From AP-15 sp963814805 (GTDB lineage: Bacteria > Pseudomonadota > Alphaproteobacteria > ATCC43930 > CGMCC-115725): DNA of 64,000 nucleotides. This document shows, piece after piece, positions 7,569 through 15,159 of the stretch (the stretch's first letter is position 1; each line of letters begins with the position of its first letter). Made by a program: the position numbers and the translations under genes. The notes under the pieces were generated by a model, which was given only the letters and a program-made list of their open reading frames with translations, made no database searches and was not told the origin of the DNA. The DNA lies in assembly GCA_963814805.1 (NCBI GenBank), contig CAWFER010000025.1, positions 1-64,000 of the forward strand, read 5' to 3'.

Positions 7569-9936
7569 GGCCTGGGGGGTCGGCGCCTCGCTTTTGCGCC
7601 GCGAGGACGAGCGTCACCTCAACGGCCGCGGCGAGTTCGTCGCGGACATCAAGCTGCCGGGCACGATGGAGGTGGCGTTTGTCCGCAGCCCCCATGCCCA
7701 TGCCCGCATCAGGTCGATCGCCAAGCCGCCCGATGCGAAGGGCCGGGTTTTCGCTGCGGCCGACCTGCCGCGGATCAGGCCGATCCGGGTCGCGACCCAG
7801 GCGGCGGGCGCCAAGTCGCCGCCCTGGCCGCCGTTCGCCACCGACAAGGTGCGCTATGTCGGCGAGGCGATCGCCGCCTGCATCGCTCCCTCGCGCGCCG
7901 AGGCCGAGGACCTCGCCGCCGCCGTCGCGGTCGATTTCGAAGTGCTCGACGCCGTCGTCGACGCACCCCGCGAAATGCGCGGCAGCCGTCATCTGGTGCA
8001 CGAAAGCTGGGGCGATAATCTCTTTAGCGAGCGGGTGTTCGAAGGCGGCGATATCGAGGCCGCCGCGCGCGCCGCCGAAATCACCCTCAGCCGCGAATAT
8101 CGCATGCGCCGGCAGTCGGGCGCCCCGCTCGAAGGCCGCGCCGTGCTCGCTTATCGCGATCATCGGCTCGATCAGATCGTGGTCTATGCTTCGACCCAGA
8201 CGCCGCATACCGTGCGCGTCGCCTTGGGCGAGTTCCTCGGCCTCGAATTGCGCCGGCTGCGCGTCGTCGCCCCCGATGTCGGCGGCGGGTTCGGGCCAAA
8301 GGCGCGGCTCTATCCGGAAGAAATCATCCTCGCCGCGCTGGCGCTCGAGCTCGACCATCCGCTGCGCTGGGTCGAGGACCGCGGCGAGCACCTCCTGACC
8401 TCGGCGCATACCCGCGACCACCATTACCGGGTCACCGCCTATGCCGACGGCGAGGGCCGCATTCTGGGCATCGACGCCGAGATCGTCGTCGATGCCGGCG
8501 CCTATGGGCTGTGGCCGCAAGGGCCATACCAGGAGGCGGCGATGGCCGCGCGCAACCTGCCCGGGCCATACACGATCGCGAACTACCGGGCGCGGGCGGC
8601 GACGGTCGCCACCAACAAGGCGCCGCTCGGCCCCTATCGCGGGGTCGGCCGGCCGGGGGCGTGCTTTGCGATCGAGCGCACGATCGACGAGATCGCCCGC
8701 CACGTCGGCCGCGACCCCAATGAGGTGCGGGCGCTCAATATGGTGCGACCGGAACAAATGCCGTTCACCACGGTGGGCGGCATGCGCTTCGATAATGGCG
8801 ACTATCCGCAGAGCGTGCGGCTGTGCGCCGAGTTGTTGGACATGCCGGCGGTGCGCGCGCGCCAGCAGCGGGGCGAGCCGGATGGCCGGCGCGTCGGCAT
8901 CGGCTTTGCCGCCTTTGCCGAGCAAACCGCGCACGGCGCCGCCGAGTTCGTCTCGCGCGGCGCCTCGATCGTGCCCGGCTTCGAAAGCTGCACCGCGCGC
9001 ATCCTGCCGGATGGCTCGGTGGTGCTGATGGTCGGCATCCAGTCGCACGGCCAGGGGCTCGAAACCACCCTGTCGCAGATCGCCGCCGAGGAGCTCGGCA
9101 TCGACCCGGCGCACATTTCGGTGCGCCATGGCGACACCGAGAGCACGGCCTTTGGCTTTGGCACCTTCGCCTCGCGCAGCATGGTCATGGCGGGGGGTGC
9201 GGTGGCGCGCGCGAGCCGCATGTTGCGCGACAAGCTCAACCGGATCGGCGCGCATCTGTTGCAATGCGACGACGCGGCGGTGCGCTGCGCCGAGGGCATG
9301 GTGCATGGCCCGCAGGGCTCGGTCACGATCGCCGAGATCGCCCAGGTGGCGCACCTGCGGATGGACGGGCTGCCGCCCGGCGTCGACCCGCTGCTCGACG
9401 CGACCGCGACCTATGAGCCCGCGATCGGCGCCGGCGTCTTCTCCTATGCGACGCATGGCGCACTCGTCGCCGTCGACCCGGAGACCGGTTTCGTCGAATT
9501 GCTCGATTTCGCCGTCGCCGAGGATTGCGGCACGATGGTCAACCCGATGATCGTCGAAGGCCAGATTAGGGGCGGCGTGGTGCAGGGGATCGGCACGGCG
9601 CTCTACGAAGAGATCCCGTATGACGAGCAGGGCCAGCCATTGGTCGGGACCCTCGCCGATTACCTGCTGCCGGGCGCGGCAGAGATGCCGGCGATCAAGA
9701 TCGGCCATCTGCACACCCCGGCCACCGCCACCGAATACGGCATTAAAGGCATGGGCGAAGGCGGCGCCGTCGCCCCGCCCGCCGCGATCGCCAACGCGGT
9801 GCGCGACGCCCTCGCCGCGCTCGGCGCCTCGGGCGGCCCCGAACTCAACGAAACCCCGATCACCCCCCGCCGCGTCCTGGCGGCGATCAAGAAGGCGCGC
9901 GCAGCGGGGACGGGTATGAACCCTTTAGGTGAGTAG
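7558..9936 (+). CDS. Xanthine/CO dehydrogenase-family molybdopterin-binding large subunit
   Basis: Catalytic subunit (792 residues) that binds the molybdenum cofactor and hydroxylates an unknown substrate. Visible landmarks are the N-terminal GVGASLLRREDERHLNG, the first Moco contact VGGGFGPKARLYPEE, the active-site loop PYRGVGRPG, the second Moco region GQGLETTLSQIAAEELGI, and the C-terminal KGMGEGGAVAPPAAIANAV with the conserved catalytic-base Glu. The AYRCSFR loop of true form I CO dehydrogenase is absent. It should therefore not be called a CO dehydrogenase on this evidence; an aldehyde, purine or N-heterocycle is as likely. No accessory cox genes follow. Confidence 0.92.
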   Translation: MPDEAWGVGASLLRREDERHLNGRGEFVADIKLPGTMEVAFVRSPHAHARIRSIAKPPDAKGRVFAAADLPRIRPIRVATQAAGAKSPPWPPFATDKVRYVGEAIAACIAPSRAEAEDLAAAVAVDFEVLDAVVDAPREMRGSRHLVHESWGDNLFSERVFEGGDIEAAARAAEITLSREYRMRRQSGAPLEGRAVLAYRDHRLDQIVVYASTQTPHTVRVALGEFLGLELRRLRVVAPDVGGGFGPKARLYPEEIILAALALELDHPLRWVEDRGEHLLTSAHTRDHHYRVTAYADGEGRILGIDAEIVVDAGAYGLWPQGPYQEAAMAARNLPGPYTIANYRARAATVATNKAPLGPYRGVGRPGACFAIERTIDEIARHVGRDPNEVRALNMVRPEQMPFTTVGGMRFDNGDYPQSVRLCAELLDMPAVRARQQRGEPDGRRVGIGFAAFAEQTAHGAAEFVSRGASIVPGFESCTARILPDGSVVLMVGIQSHGQGLETTLSQIAAEELGIDPAHISVRHGDTESTAFGFGTFASRSMVMAGGAVARASRMLRDKLNRIGAHLLQCDDAAVRCAEGMVHGPQGSVTIAEIAQVAHLRMDGLPPGVDPLLDATATYEPAIGAGVFSYATHGALVAVDPETGFVELLDFAVAEDCGTMVNPMIVEGQIRGGVVQGIGTALYEEIPYDEQGQPLVGTLADYLLPGAAEMPAIKIGHLHTPATATEYGIKGMGEGGAVAPPAAIANAVRDALAALGASGGPELNETPITPRRVLAAIKKARAAGTGMNPLGE

Positions 9937-10025
9937 TCTCGTCACCGTGATCTCCATCCTGCGTGCTTTGAGCCTGCCGCATGCGGGGGCCGAGGGTTTC
10001 CGGCAGGGCGAGGCAAAGGCTGAGG

Positions 10026-10358
10026 CTAGGCGCCGGGCAGCCATTTCTCGCCGGATCGCCGGAGCGGCGCCACCGGGACCGCAAATTCGTTGTCGACCGA
10101 ATACTCGTAGCAGCGGATATGGTCGGCCTCGGGGTAGGCCGCGGTGATCGCGGCGAGCGCCTGCGCCAGCGTCTCGAAATCTCCGGTGTATTGCAGCCGA
10201 CTGTTCCACACCCCGCGCAACGCCCGGCTCAACCGCCCGATCGTGGCCTCGTTGGTCTCCGGCATGCGATCGATGTAAGCGGTGATCTCGATGCCGACCG
10301 GCGCCGCGTCACGCGTCTCGTCGCGGGTAATCTCGACCCGAAAAATCTGGTGCGCCAT
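10026..10358 (-). CDS. Hypothetical protein (110 aa)
   Basis: I do not recognise this family. It is a soluble, mixed alpha/beta protein with no signal peptide or membrane helix. It has acidic and aromatic positions near DHIRCYEYSVDNEF and a well-formed ATG start. Codon usage is GC-rich like its neighbours, which supports real coding. It stands alone between the molybdenum hydroxylase operon and the accessory zone. Confidence 0.55.
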   Translation of the reverse strand: MAHQIFRVEITRDETRDAAPVGIEITAYIDRMPETNEATIGRLSRALRGVWNSRLQYTGDFETLAQALAAITAAYPEADHIRCYEYSVDNEFAVPVAPLRRSGEKWLPGA

Positions 10359-10412
10359 CGCCCGAGTTTACGCCGTGCCGGCGCCGGGTGATAGATCTCG
10401 ACCCGCGACGTA

Positions 10413-10505
10413 GGGCGGATGCCGCCGCCTTCGCACATATGCCGCGATAGCCGCCTCCTTGACGAAACGTCCGATCGCCGCACAGATAGCGGATCGCATC
10501 CGCCC
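10413..10505. repeat. Intergenic inverted repeat with 10-bp perfect arms
   Basis: GGGCGGATGC at 10413-10422 and its exact complement GCATCCGCCC at 10496-10505 enclose 73 bases. The TAGGGCGGAT core resembles short palindromic intergenic elements common in GC-rich Proteobacteria; a related CCGCCCTACG occurs near 10999-11008. The stretch 10359-10694 holds no convincing gene. Confidence 0.45.
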
Positions 10506-10694
10506 TGCGCTTGCTGGCCCGTGCGCGAACCACGCATCCACCCTGCGCCACCTGTTTCTCCTGTTATTTGCAGGAAATTTACAGGCACAACGAAATGTTC
10601 AATGCGCAACCCCGACGCTCTGCCGAGGGAAATCGGGCGGAGTATGGAATGCGATTATGGCAATCTGGCGATTGACGCTGCCGAGCGCTTTTGA

Positions 10695-10961
10695 GGAGCC
10701 GACCGGGGCGACACCCATCGCGGATCTCCGCTAGCCGCCGGGGAAGACGAGCTGCGGTCGAGCCTGACGATCGCGATCAACGAAGCCGTGACGGCATGGC
10801 ATGTGCCGCAAAGCGAGGCGGCGGTGCGCCTCGGCGTGACCCAGCCTTGCTTGCACGATCTGCTGCGCGGCCGGGTCGGCAAATTCAGCCTCGACACCCT
10901 GGTGGCGCTCGCCGCCCGCGCCGGCCTCGCGGTGCATATGGAAATCACGATGGCCGCATAG
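10695..10961 (+). pseudogene. Remnant of an XRE-type (HTH_37-like) antitoxin
   Basis: The open frame ends at a TAG and encodes DELRSSLTIAINEAV, then a helix-turn-helix (QSEAAVRLGVTQPCLHDLLRG) and the typical C-terminal tail KFSLDTLVALAARAGL. This is the pattern of XRE-like antitoxins of HigB/RelE-type toxin pairs. There is no proper start: a TGA at 10692-10694 closes the frame, and the segment that normally precedes it appears broken over two frames (a VWNAI-like piece lies in another frame). No toxin gene is recognisable upstream. I read it as a decayed antitoxin; expression from a GTG inside the frame would lack the N-terminus. Confidence 0.5.
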
Positions 10962-11029
10962 CGATCGCCGGGGAGAGCGGCGAAACGCGCTGCACTGTTC
11001 CGCCCTACGCTCGCTGGGTCAGAAAAGTT

Positions 11030-11884
11030 TTAATGTATGAGTTCTATTCTGCTCGTGAGTGCCGCTTGAAGCTGAGCGAGAGACCCTTTCTGGCCGGCCC
11101 TGAAAATATTCCACGCCTTGATAATAATCCCGGCACGTGCGAGCTCGTGAATTCTTCCGTTGTTGTTGGCCCGTTGAGAATGCAGAAGCTGTTGCATCGT
11201 GTCTATGATTTGGTATTTCCCATTTCGGTCGCCGTGTTGCCAAGCCCTAATAAAATCTTCAGCTTTGTCATGATCGCACTTCGCAAAATGATAAACTAGC
11301 GCAGCGGTCTGTCCGGCTGGATGTGAGAAATGTTTGTTTATCTCACGACCGAACTTAAGGAATGGTTCAATGTCCCCATATTTTCCACGGGCCAATTCAA
11401 GTACGAAATCAGGCTGCAAAGTCTCTCTGTTGTAGGGATCGGTATCCAGGAGATGTGCCCACCTAATAGCTGCGGCCAAGGTTGACGCGTACTTGAAGCC
11501 AGCGATATGCAGGATATCTGCCGCGTTTCGGGGTTTTCCGATGTCCATCTGACCGAATAACGCGGGATCAATTCCGAAAACCACATGCGTCCGAAAGGAT
11601 TTACCACTTTTATGGCTTGCGGATAGTCGATTTTGCCCGTCTAACAGTCGCCCGTCGGTCCCAAATTTTATCGTATCCCCGGTCAGACCCCACCGGCCCC
11701 TCGTCATGTCGGCCACAAACTGTCGGACTTTATTAGGCTTTGGCCGCCGGTTTCCGTTATTTCTAGTAGTTAAAATGTCTTTGGCCGTCTTCGGGTCGAT
11801 TTCCACAATGACGCTGGCTTCGGGCGGCTCCATGAGATGTTTTTCAATTATTGAGCTTGCCGACGCTTGGCTCCTTCCATCCAT
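11030..11884 (-). CDS. ParB-fold-like orphan protein in an AT-richer patch
   Basis: A 284-residue protein whose N-terminal third resembles the ParB/sulfiredoxin-like nuclease fold. A VIVEIDPKTAKDIL strand-helix is followed by RRPKPNKVRQFVADMTRG and the diagnostic LLDGQNRL near residues 81-87. The remainder is helical and unrecognised. Such proteins are often found on phages and integrative elements. SD GGAGGG (11893-11898 region) lies 8 bases before ATG 11884; a later Met at residue 18 is possible. Base and codon use is visibly more AT-rich than neighbours, which suggests transfer. Its role is unknown. Confidence 0.7.
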   Translation of the reverse strand: MDGRSQASASSIIEKHLMEPPEASVIVEIDPKTAKDILTTRNNGNRRPKPNKVRQFVADMTRGRWGLTGDTIKFGTDGRLLDGQNRLSASHKSGKSFRTHVVFGIDPALFGQMDIGKPRNAADILHIAGFKYASTLAAAIRWAHLLDTDPYNRETLQPDFVLELARGKYGDIEPFLKFGREINKHFSHPAGQTAALVYHFAKCDHDKAEDFIRAWQHGDRNGKYQIIDTMQQLLHSQRANNNGRIHELARAGIIIKAWNIFRAGQKGSLAQLQAALTSRIELIH

Positions 11885-11902
11885 TTCCTTATCCCTCCAA
11901 AT

Positions 11903-11934
11903 GTACAGAGGCCCCGAATGTACAGCCTCTGTAC
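11903..11934. promoter_or_regulatory. Strong inverted repeat upstream of the ParB-like gene
   Basis: GTACAGAGGC (11903-11912) and GCCTCTGTAC (11925-11934) are exact complements separated by 12 bases; a third TGTACA lies in the loop. The element starts 18 bases before the start codon of the minus-strand ParB-like gene. It could be an operator (three TGTAC half-sites) or an RNA hairpin in the leader. No clear -35/-10 was found. Confidence 0.55.
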
Positions 11935-12044
11935 CAGAAATGAGGCCAAATCGTTAAGTATTTCTAAACGAAGGCCACTCATTTTGCTCGAAATGCGCGC
12001 CATCGAGAAATCGGCTGACCGCACGAATTTCCCTTGCAAACAAA

Positions 12045-12052
12045 CCTCGCGG
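12045..12052. repeat. Left target-site duplication of the IS1595-family element
   Basis: CCTCGCGG directly abuts the left terminal repeat; the identical octamer follows the right end. Eight bases is the duplication length expected for the IS1595 family. Confidence 0.85.
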
Positions 12053-13089
12053 AAGGCTTATGCCGTTATTTCCGGGAAACCAACATTTGGTAGGTGAAGG
12101 GGGTGTGGCCGGCGGCGATGGCGAGTAGCGAACGGAAGGCGGCGTGCCGGGTTTGGCGGCGGTTGAATCGGAAGACGAATTCGTCGAGGTAGGATTGGAG
12201 ATGGCGGCGACGCAGGCCGTGATAGACGCCCAAAGCCCAGACCTTGAGGTTGGAGAAGATGCGGTGCACCCAAGGCAGGACGACATGGGCGGCCATCTTG
12301 CCGATGACGTGAGGATCGTGGCCGACGCCGGGCGCGCCGGGATAGGCGGACCATCCGTCGGTCCTGGCGGTGGTTCCCGGGGCGAGGTTGTCGGCGATAA
12401 AGGGATGCAGGCTGGCGGCCGAGTAGTCGGGCACCTCGGCGAGCCGGACGCGGCCCGGACCGGCGCCGCCATCCTCGACCTCGACGGCGCCGACGACCAG
12501 CATCTTGCCCTGGTGGCTGCGTCCGCCGCCGCCGGTCACAGGATCGTTCTTGCTGCGGCAGGCGATCTCGGTCTCATCGACCTCGACCAGACCGGCGAGC
12601 GGGCTGCGGTCAGGCGCCACCATGCTGCGGCGCAGCTTGGCGCAGATCAGCCAGGCCGTCTTGTAGGAGCCGAGGGCGAGCTGACGTTGCAGTTGCCAGG
12701 CCGAGATGCCGTTGGAGTGGGTGGCCATCAGATAGGCCGCCCAGAACCAGATGGTCAGCGACAGTTTGGAGTGGTGCATGATGGTGCCGGCGGTCACCGA
12801 GGTCTGCTTGCCGCAGGCGGCGCATTCCCAGGTCCACGGCTTGGTCTGCAGTTCCCAGGCCTTGGCCTTGCCGCAGGCGCGACAGACGAAGCCCTCGGGC
12901 CAGCGTGCCGCGAACAGGTATCTGACGCAGGCGGCCTGATCCGGGAAGCGCTGCTGGAACTCCATCAGGGAGCGGGGAAAATCGGTCATGCCGGCCTCGC
13001 GAGAGCAGATGTTCGATGTTTGTTCCTAACACCGATCCGCCCGCTCCACCACAACTAATTGATCCACCGGACGCAGAGGGATAAGCCTT
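12053..13089 (-). mobile_element. Complete IS1595-family insertion sequence (1037 bp)
   Basis: The terminal inverted repeats begin AAGGCTTATGCC on the left and AAGGCTTATCCC on the right, read inward. They enclose one transposase gene, and CCTCGCGG is duplicated on both sides. Exact duplication, intact ends and an intact transposase suggest a recent insertion. The element sits next to the AT-richer ParB-like gene, outside any recognisable coding sequence. No passenger gene is present. Confidence 0.85.
12066..12989 (-). CDS. IS1595-family (ISXO2-like) transposase
   Basis: DDE-type transposase of 307 residues. The N-terminal region holds a zinc ribbon (CRACGKAKAW, then CAACGKQTS). A helical linker follows (LSLTIWFWAAYLMATHSNGIS), then the ISXO2-like catalytic domain with the acidic residues in VEVDETEI and ARTDGWSAY. 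The last part carries the family's HRIFSNLK and the C-terminal YLDEFVFRFNRR. Length and order are normal and the frame is intact, so the element may still be active. The family was first recognised in Xanthomonas (ISXo2) and is widespread in Proteobacteria. Confidence 0.92.
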   Translation of the reverse strand: MTDFPRSLMEFQQRFPDQAACVRYLFAARWPEGFVCRACGKAKAWELQTKPWTWECAACGKQTSVTAGTIMHHSKLSLTIWFWAAYLMATHSNGISAWQLQRQLALGSYKTAWLICAKLRRSMVAPDRSPLAGLVEVDETEIACRSKNDPVTGGGGRSHQGKMLVVGAVEVEDGGAGPGRVRLAEVPDYSAASLHPFIADNLAPGTTARTDGWSAYPGAPGVGHDPHVIGKMAAHVVLPWVHRIFSNLKVWALGVYHGLRRRHLQSYLDEFVFRFNRRQTRHAAFRSLLAIAAGHTPFTYQMLVSRK

Positions 13090-13097
13090 CCTCGCGG
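13090..13097. repeat. Right target-site duplication of the IS1595-family element
   Basis: CCTCGCGG immediately follows the right terminal repeat and matches the left copy in all eight bases. The bases on to 13194 contain no recognisable gene. Confidence 0.85.
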
Positions 13098-13194
13098 ATC
13101 TGAGCCATCAGGGTTCTGCTAACGCGGCGCTATCGCGCTGCTGCTGCTTAATCTCCGGCAACATTCGGTATGGATGGACAGCGCTTCACAAATA

Positions 13195-13220
13195 AGGGCC
13201 GCCCCTCGCGGAGCGGCCCT
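13195..13220 (-). terminator. Hairpin terminator of the acyl-CoA lyase gene
   Basis: AGGGCCGC (13195-13202) pairs with GCGGCCCT (13213-13220) across a 10-base loop. Reading on the minus strand, the stem is followed by TATTTG, a short T-rich tail. It lies 21 bases past the stop of the acyl-CoA lyase, where a rho-independent terminator is expected. Confidence 0.65.
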
Positions 13221-13241
13221 CTGATTTAATCCGGCAGCCGA

Positions 13242-14900
13242 TCAGCTGTGCCAGCGGAAGGCTTGCGGCTTTCTGGCGGCGCCTTGGCTGAGCACGATGT
13301 TGACGAGGGCGGGGCCGCGGTGGTTCATCGCCTCGTCGAGGGCGCCGCGGATCTGCTTCGGGTCCTCGACAAAGAAGCCCTTGCCGCCAAAGGCTTCCAT
13401 CACCCGGTCGTAGCGGGCGCCGTAGATCAACGAATTGGGCTTCATGTTGAACATCGGGTTTTCCGGGATCTCGGGCATGCCCGGGCCGATGCCGCCATTG
13501 TTGAGGACGACGATCTTGACCGGGAAATTGTAGCGGCAGAGCGTCTCCATCTCCATGCCGGAGAAGCCGATCGCCGAGTCGCCGGAGAGGTGGATAACCG
13601 GGCGGTTGGGCTCGGCGACGGCGGCGGCGATGGCCTGGCCCAAACCCACCCCCATCGTGCCATAGGTGCCGGCGTTGAGGCAGGAGCGGGCGTTCTGGAC
13701 CTGCAGCTGGGTCAGGCCGATATCCATCGTGCCGGCGCCCTCGGCGGAGAGGATCGCGTTCTTCGGCATCCAGGCGGCGACATCACGCAGCGCGCGGTAG
13801 TAATTGGCCGGCCCTTCGTCGTCGTCGATCTGCGGCTTGATCGTCGCCGCGTTCTCGGCCGCCTTCTTGGCGATCATCTGCCGCCACGGCGTGTCCTTGG
13901 GATGGAACCACTGGCGGCCGGCGAGGGCGGCGTTGAGCTGGCCGACGATCGCCTTGCCGTCGCCGACCAAGGCTACCTCGGTCGGCTTGTTGTGGCCGAT
14001 CTCCTCGGCCGCGATGTCGAGCTGGATGACCTTCATGTCCTTGGCGTAGCGCGGCGCCTGGCCGAAATGGAAAATCCAGTTGAACCTGGCCCCCATCAGG
14101 AAGACGACGTCGGCGTTCTGCAACGCCAGGGTGCGCGCCGCCGCGACCGACAGCGGATGGTCGTCGGGCATCACGCCCTTGCCCATCGGCGAACGCAGGA
14201 ACGGGATCTGGGTGCGCTCGATAAAGGCGCGCACCTCGTCCTCGGCGTGCGACCAGGCCATGCCCTTACCGACCAGAACCAGCGGCCGCTCGGCCTTTTC
14301 GAGCAGGTTGAGCGCGTCCTCGATGTAATCCTGCGGCGCCACCGTGCGCGGCGGGTCCGGGCATTTCTGGACTTCGACGAGTTTCGCCTCGTCGCACTTG
14401 CCGGTGATGATGTCGTCGGGCATATCGAGATAGGCCGCGCCCGGACGGCCAAAGATCGCGTTCCGCGTCGCCATCTCGACATAGTAGGGGATGCGCTCGA
14501 CGGTATCGATCGCGTGCGCGAACTTGCAGAACGGCGAGGCGATCAACACCTGGCGCTCTTCCTGGAAGGCGCCCATGCCGCCGCGATAGGTCTCGGAGGC
14601 GCCGCCGATCAGGATCATCGGCCAGCAATTCTGCTGGGCGTTGGCGAGGCCGGCGAGACCGTGGACGACGCCCGGGCCGGTCACGACGATGCAGGCGCCG
14701 GGGCGGCCGGTTAGATAGCCGTAGGCTTGCGCCGCGTACGAGGCGGCCTGCTCGTTGCGCATGCCGATATAGGCGACGCCTTCCTTCTGCGCCGCCGCGG
14801 CGATCGGACCGACGGGAAACCCGACGACTCCGAACAAGTGGTTGATGCCCTGCTGTTTGAGGCTCCTCGCGATCGCGGTGGCGCCGTCGATCTCAGCCAT
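13242..14900 (-). CDS. 2-hydroxyacyl-CoA lyase / oxalyl-CoA decarboxylase-family ThDP enzyme
   Basis: Thiamine-diphosphate enzyme of 552 residues that cleaves 2-hydroxyacyl-CoA to formyl-CoA and an aldehyde, or decarboxylates oxalyl-CoA. The catalytic Glu is in YIGMRNEQAASYAA near residue 51. The ThDP-Mg motif is GDSAIGFSGMEMETL...VLNNGG, and the C-terminal RKPQAFRWHS closely recalls the end of human HACL1. Overall wording (MGAFQE, SPMGKGV, GARFNWIFHFG) favours 2-hydroxyacyl-CoA lyase over oxalyl-CoA decarboxylase. It is a single gene with its own terminator; no formyl-CoA transferase is adjacent, although a CaiB-type gene lies at 57.3 kb. Confidence 0.85.
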   Translation of the reverse strand: MAEIDGATAIARSLKQQGINHLFGVVGFPVGPIAAAAQKEGVAYIGMRNEQAASYAAQAYGYLTGRPGACIVVTGPGVVHGLAGLANAQQNCWPMILIGGASETYRGGMGAFQEERQVLIASPFCKFAHAIDTVERIPYYVEMATRNAIFGRPGAAYLDMPDDIITGKCDEAKLVEVQKCPDPPRTVAPQDYIEDALNLLEKAERPLVLVGKGMAWSHAEDEVRAFIERTQIPFLRSPMGKGVMPDDHPLSVAAARTLALQNADVVFLMGARFNWIFHFGQAPRYAKDMKVIQLDIAAEEIGHNKPTEVALVGDGKAIVGQLNAALAGRQWFHPKDTPWRQMIAKKAAENAATIKPQIDDDEGPANYYRALRDVAAWMPKNAILSAEGAGTMDIGLTQLQVQNARSCLNAGTYGTMGVGLGQAIAAAVAEPNRPVIHLSGDSAIGFSGMEMETLCRYNFPVKIVVLNNGGIGPGMPEIPENPMFNMKPNSLIYGARYDRVMEAFGGKGFFVEDPKQIRGALDEAMNHRGPALVNIVLSQGAARKPQAFRWHS

Positions 14901-15159
14901 GTTTCTCTCCCGTGTGTTGGGCGGACCGCGACCGATGTGCGAAACGCCGCCGGGCCCGGTTGTCGAAGAGGTCTGCGCGGCGGAGATTACGCATTTCCGG
15001 CGGGCGGGGGAAAGATTTATCAGGTCGGGCGCTTGGCGCCGGCAGGTGGCCGCGCCGATTGGGCCCGAAGAGGCCGGCTCCCCGCGCCCGGATTCTCAAA
15101 TCGGGAGGCTCGTAAGCCCTTGGGCGCCGGGTTTGCCGTTCAACGCGCAGACCAGCCGG

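Noticed and set aside
7330..9714. A 794-residue minus-strand frame opposite the molybdenum hydroxylase large subunit
   Set aside because: Antisense shadow with no recognisable motif; the plus-strand frame has complete Moco-binding signatures.
7558..9936. Naming the molybdenum hydroxylase coxL
   Set aside because: The form I active-site loop AYRCSFR is absent, so a CO dehydrogenase name is not supported.
13242..14900. Naming the ThDP enzyme oxc (oxalyl-CoA decarboxylase)
   Set aside because: Its motifs and C-terminus are closer to 2-hydroxyacyl-CoA lyase, and no formyl-CoA transferase is beside it.
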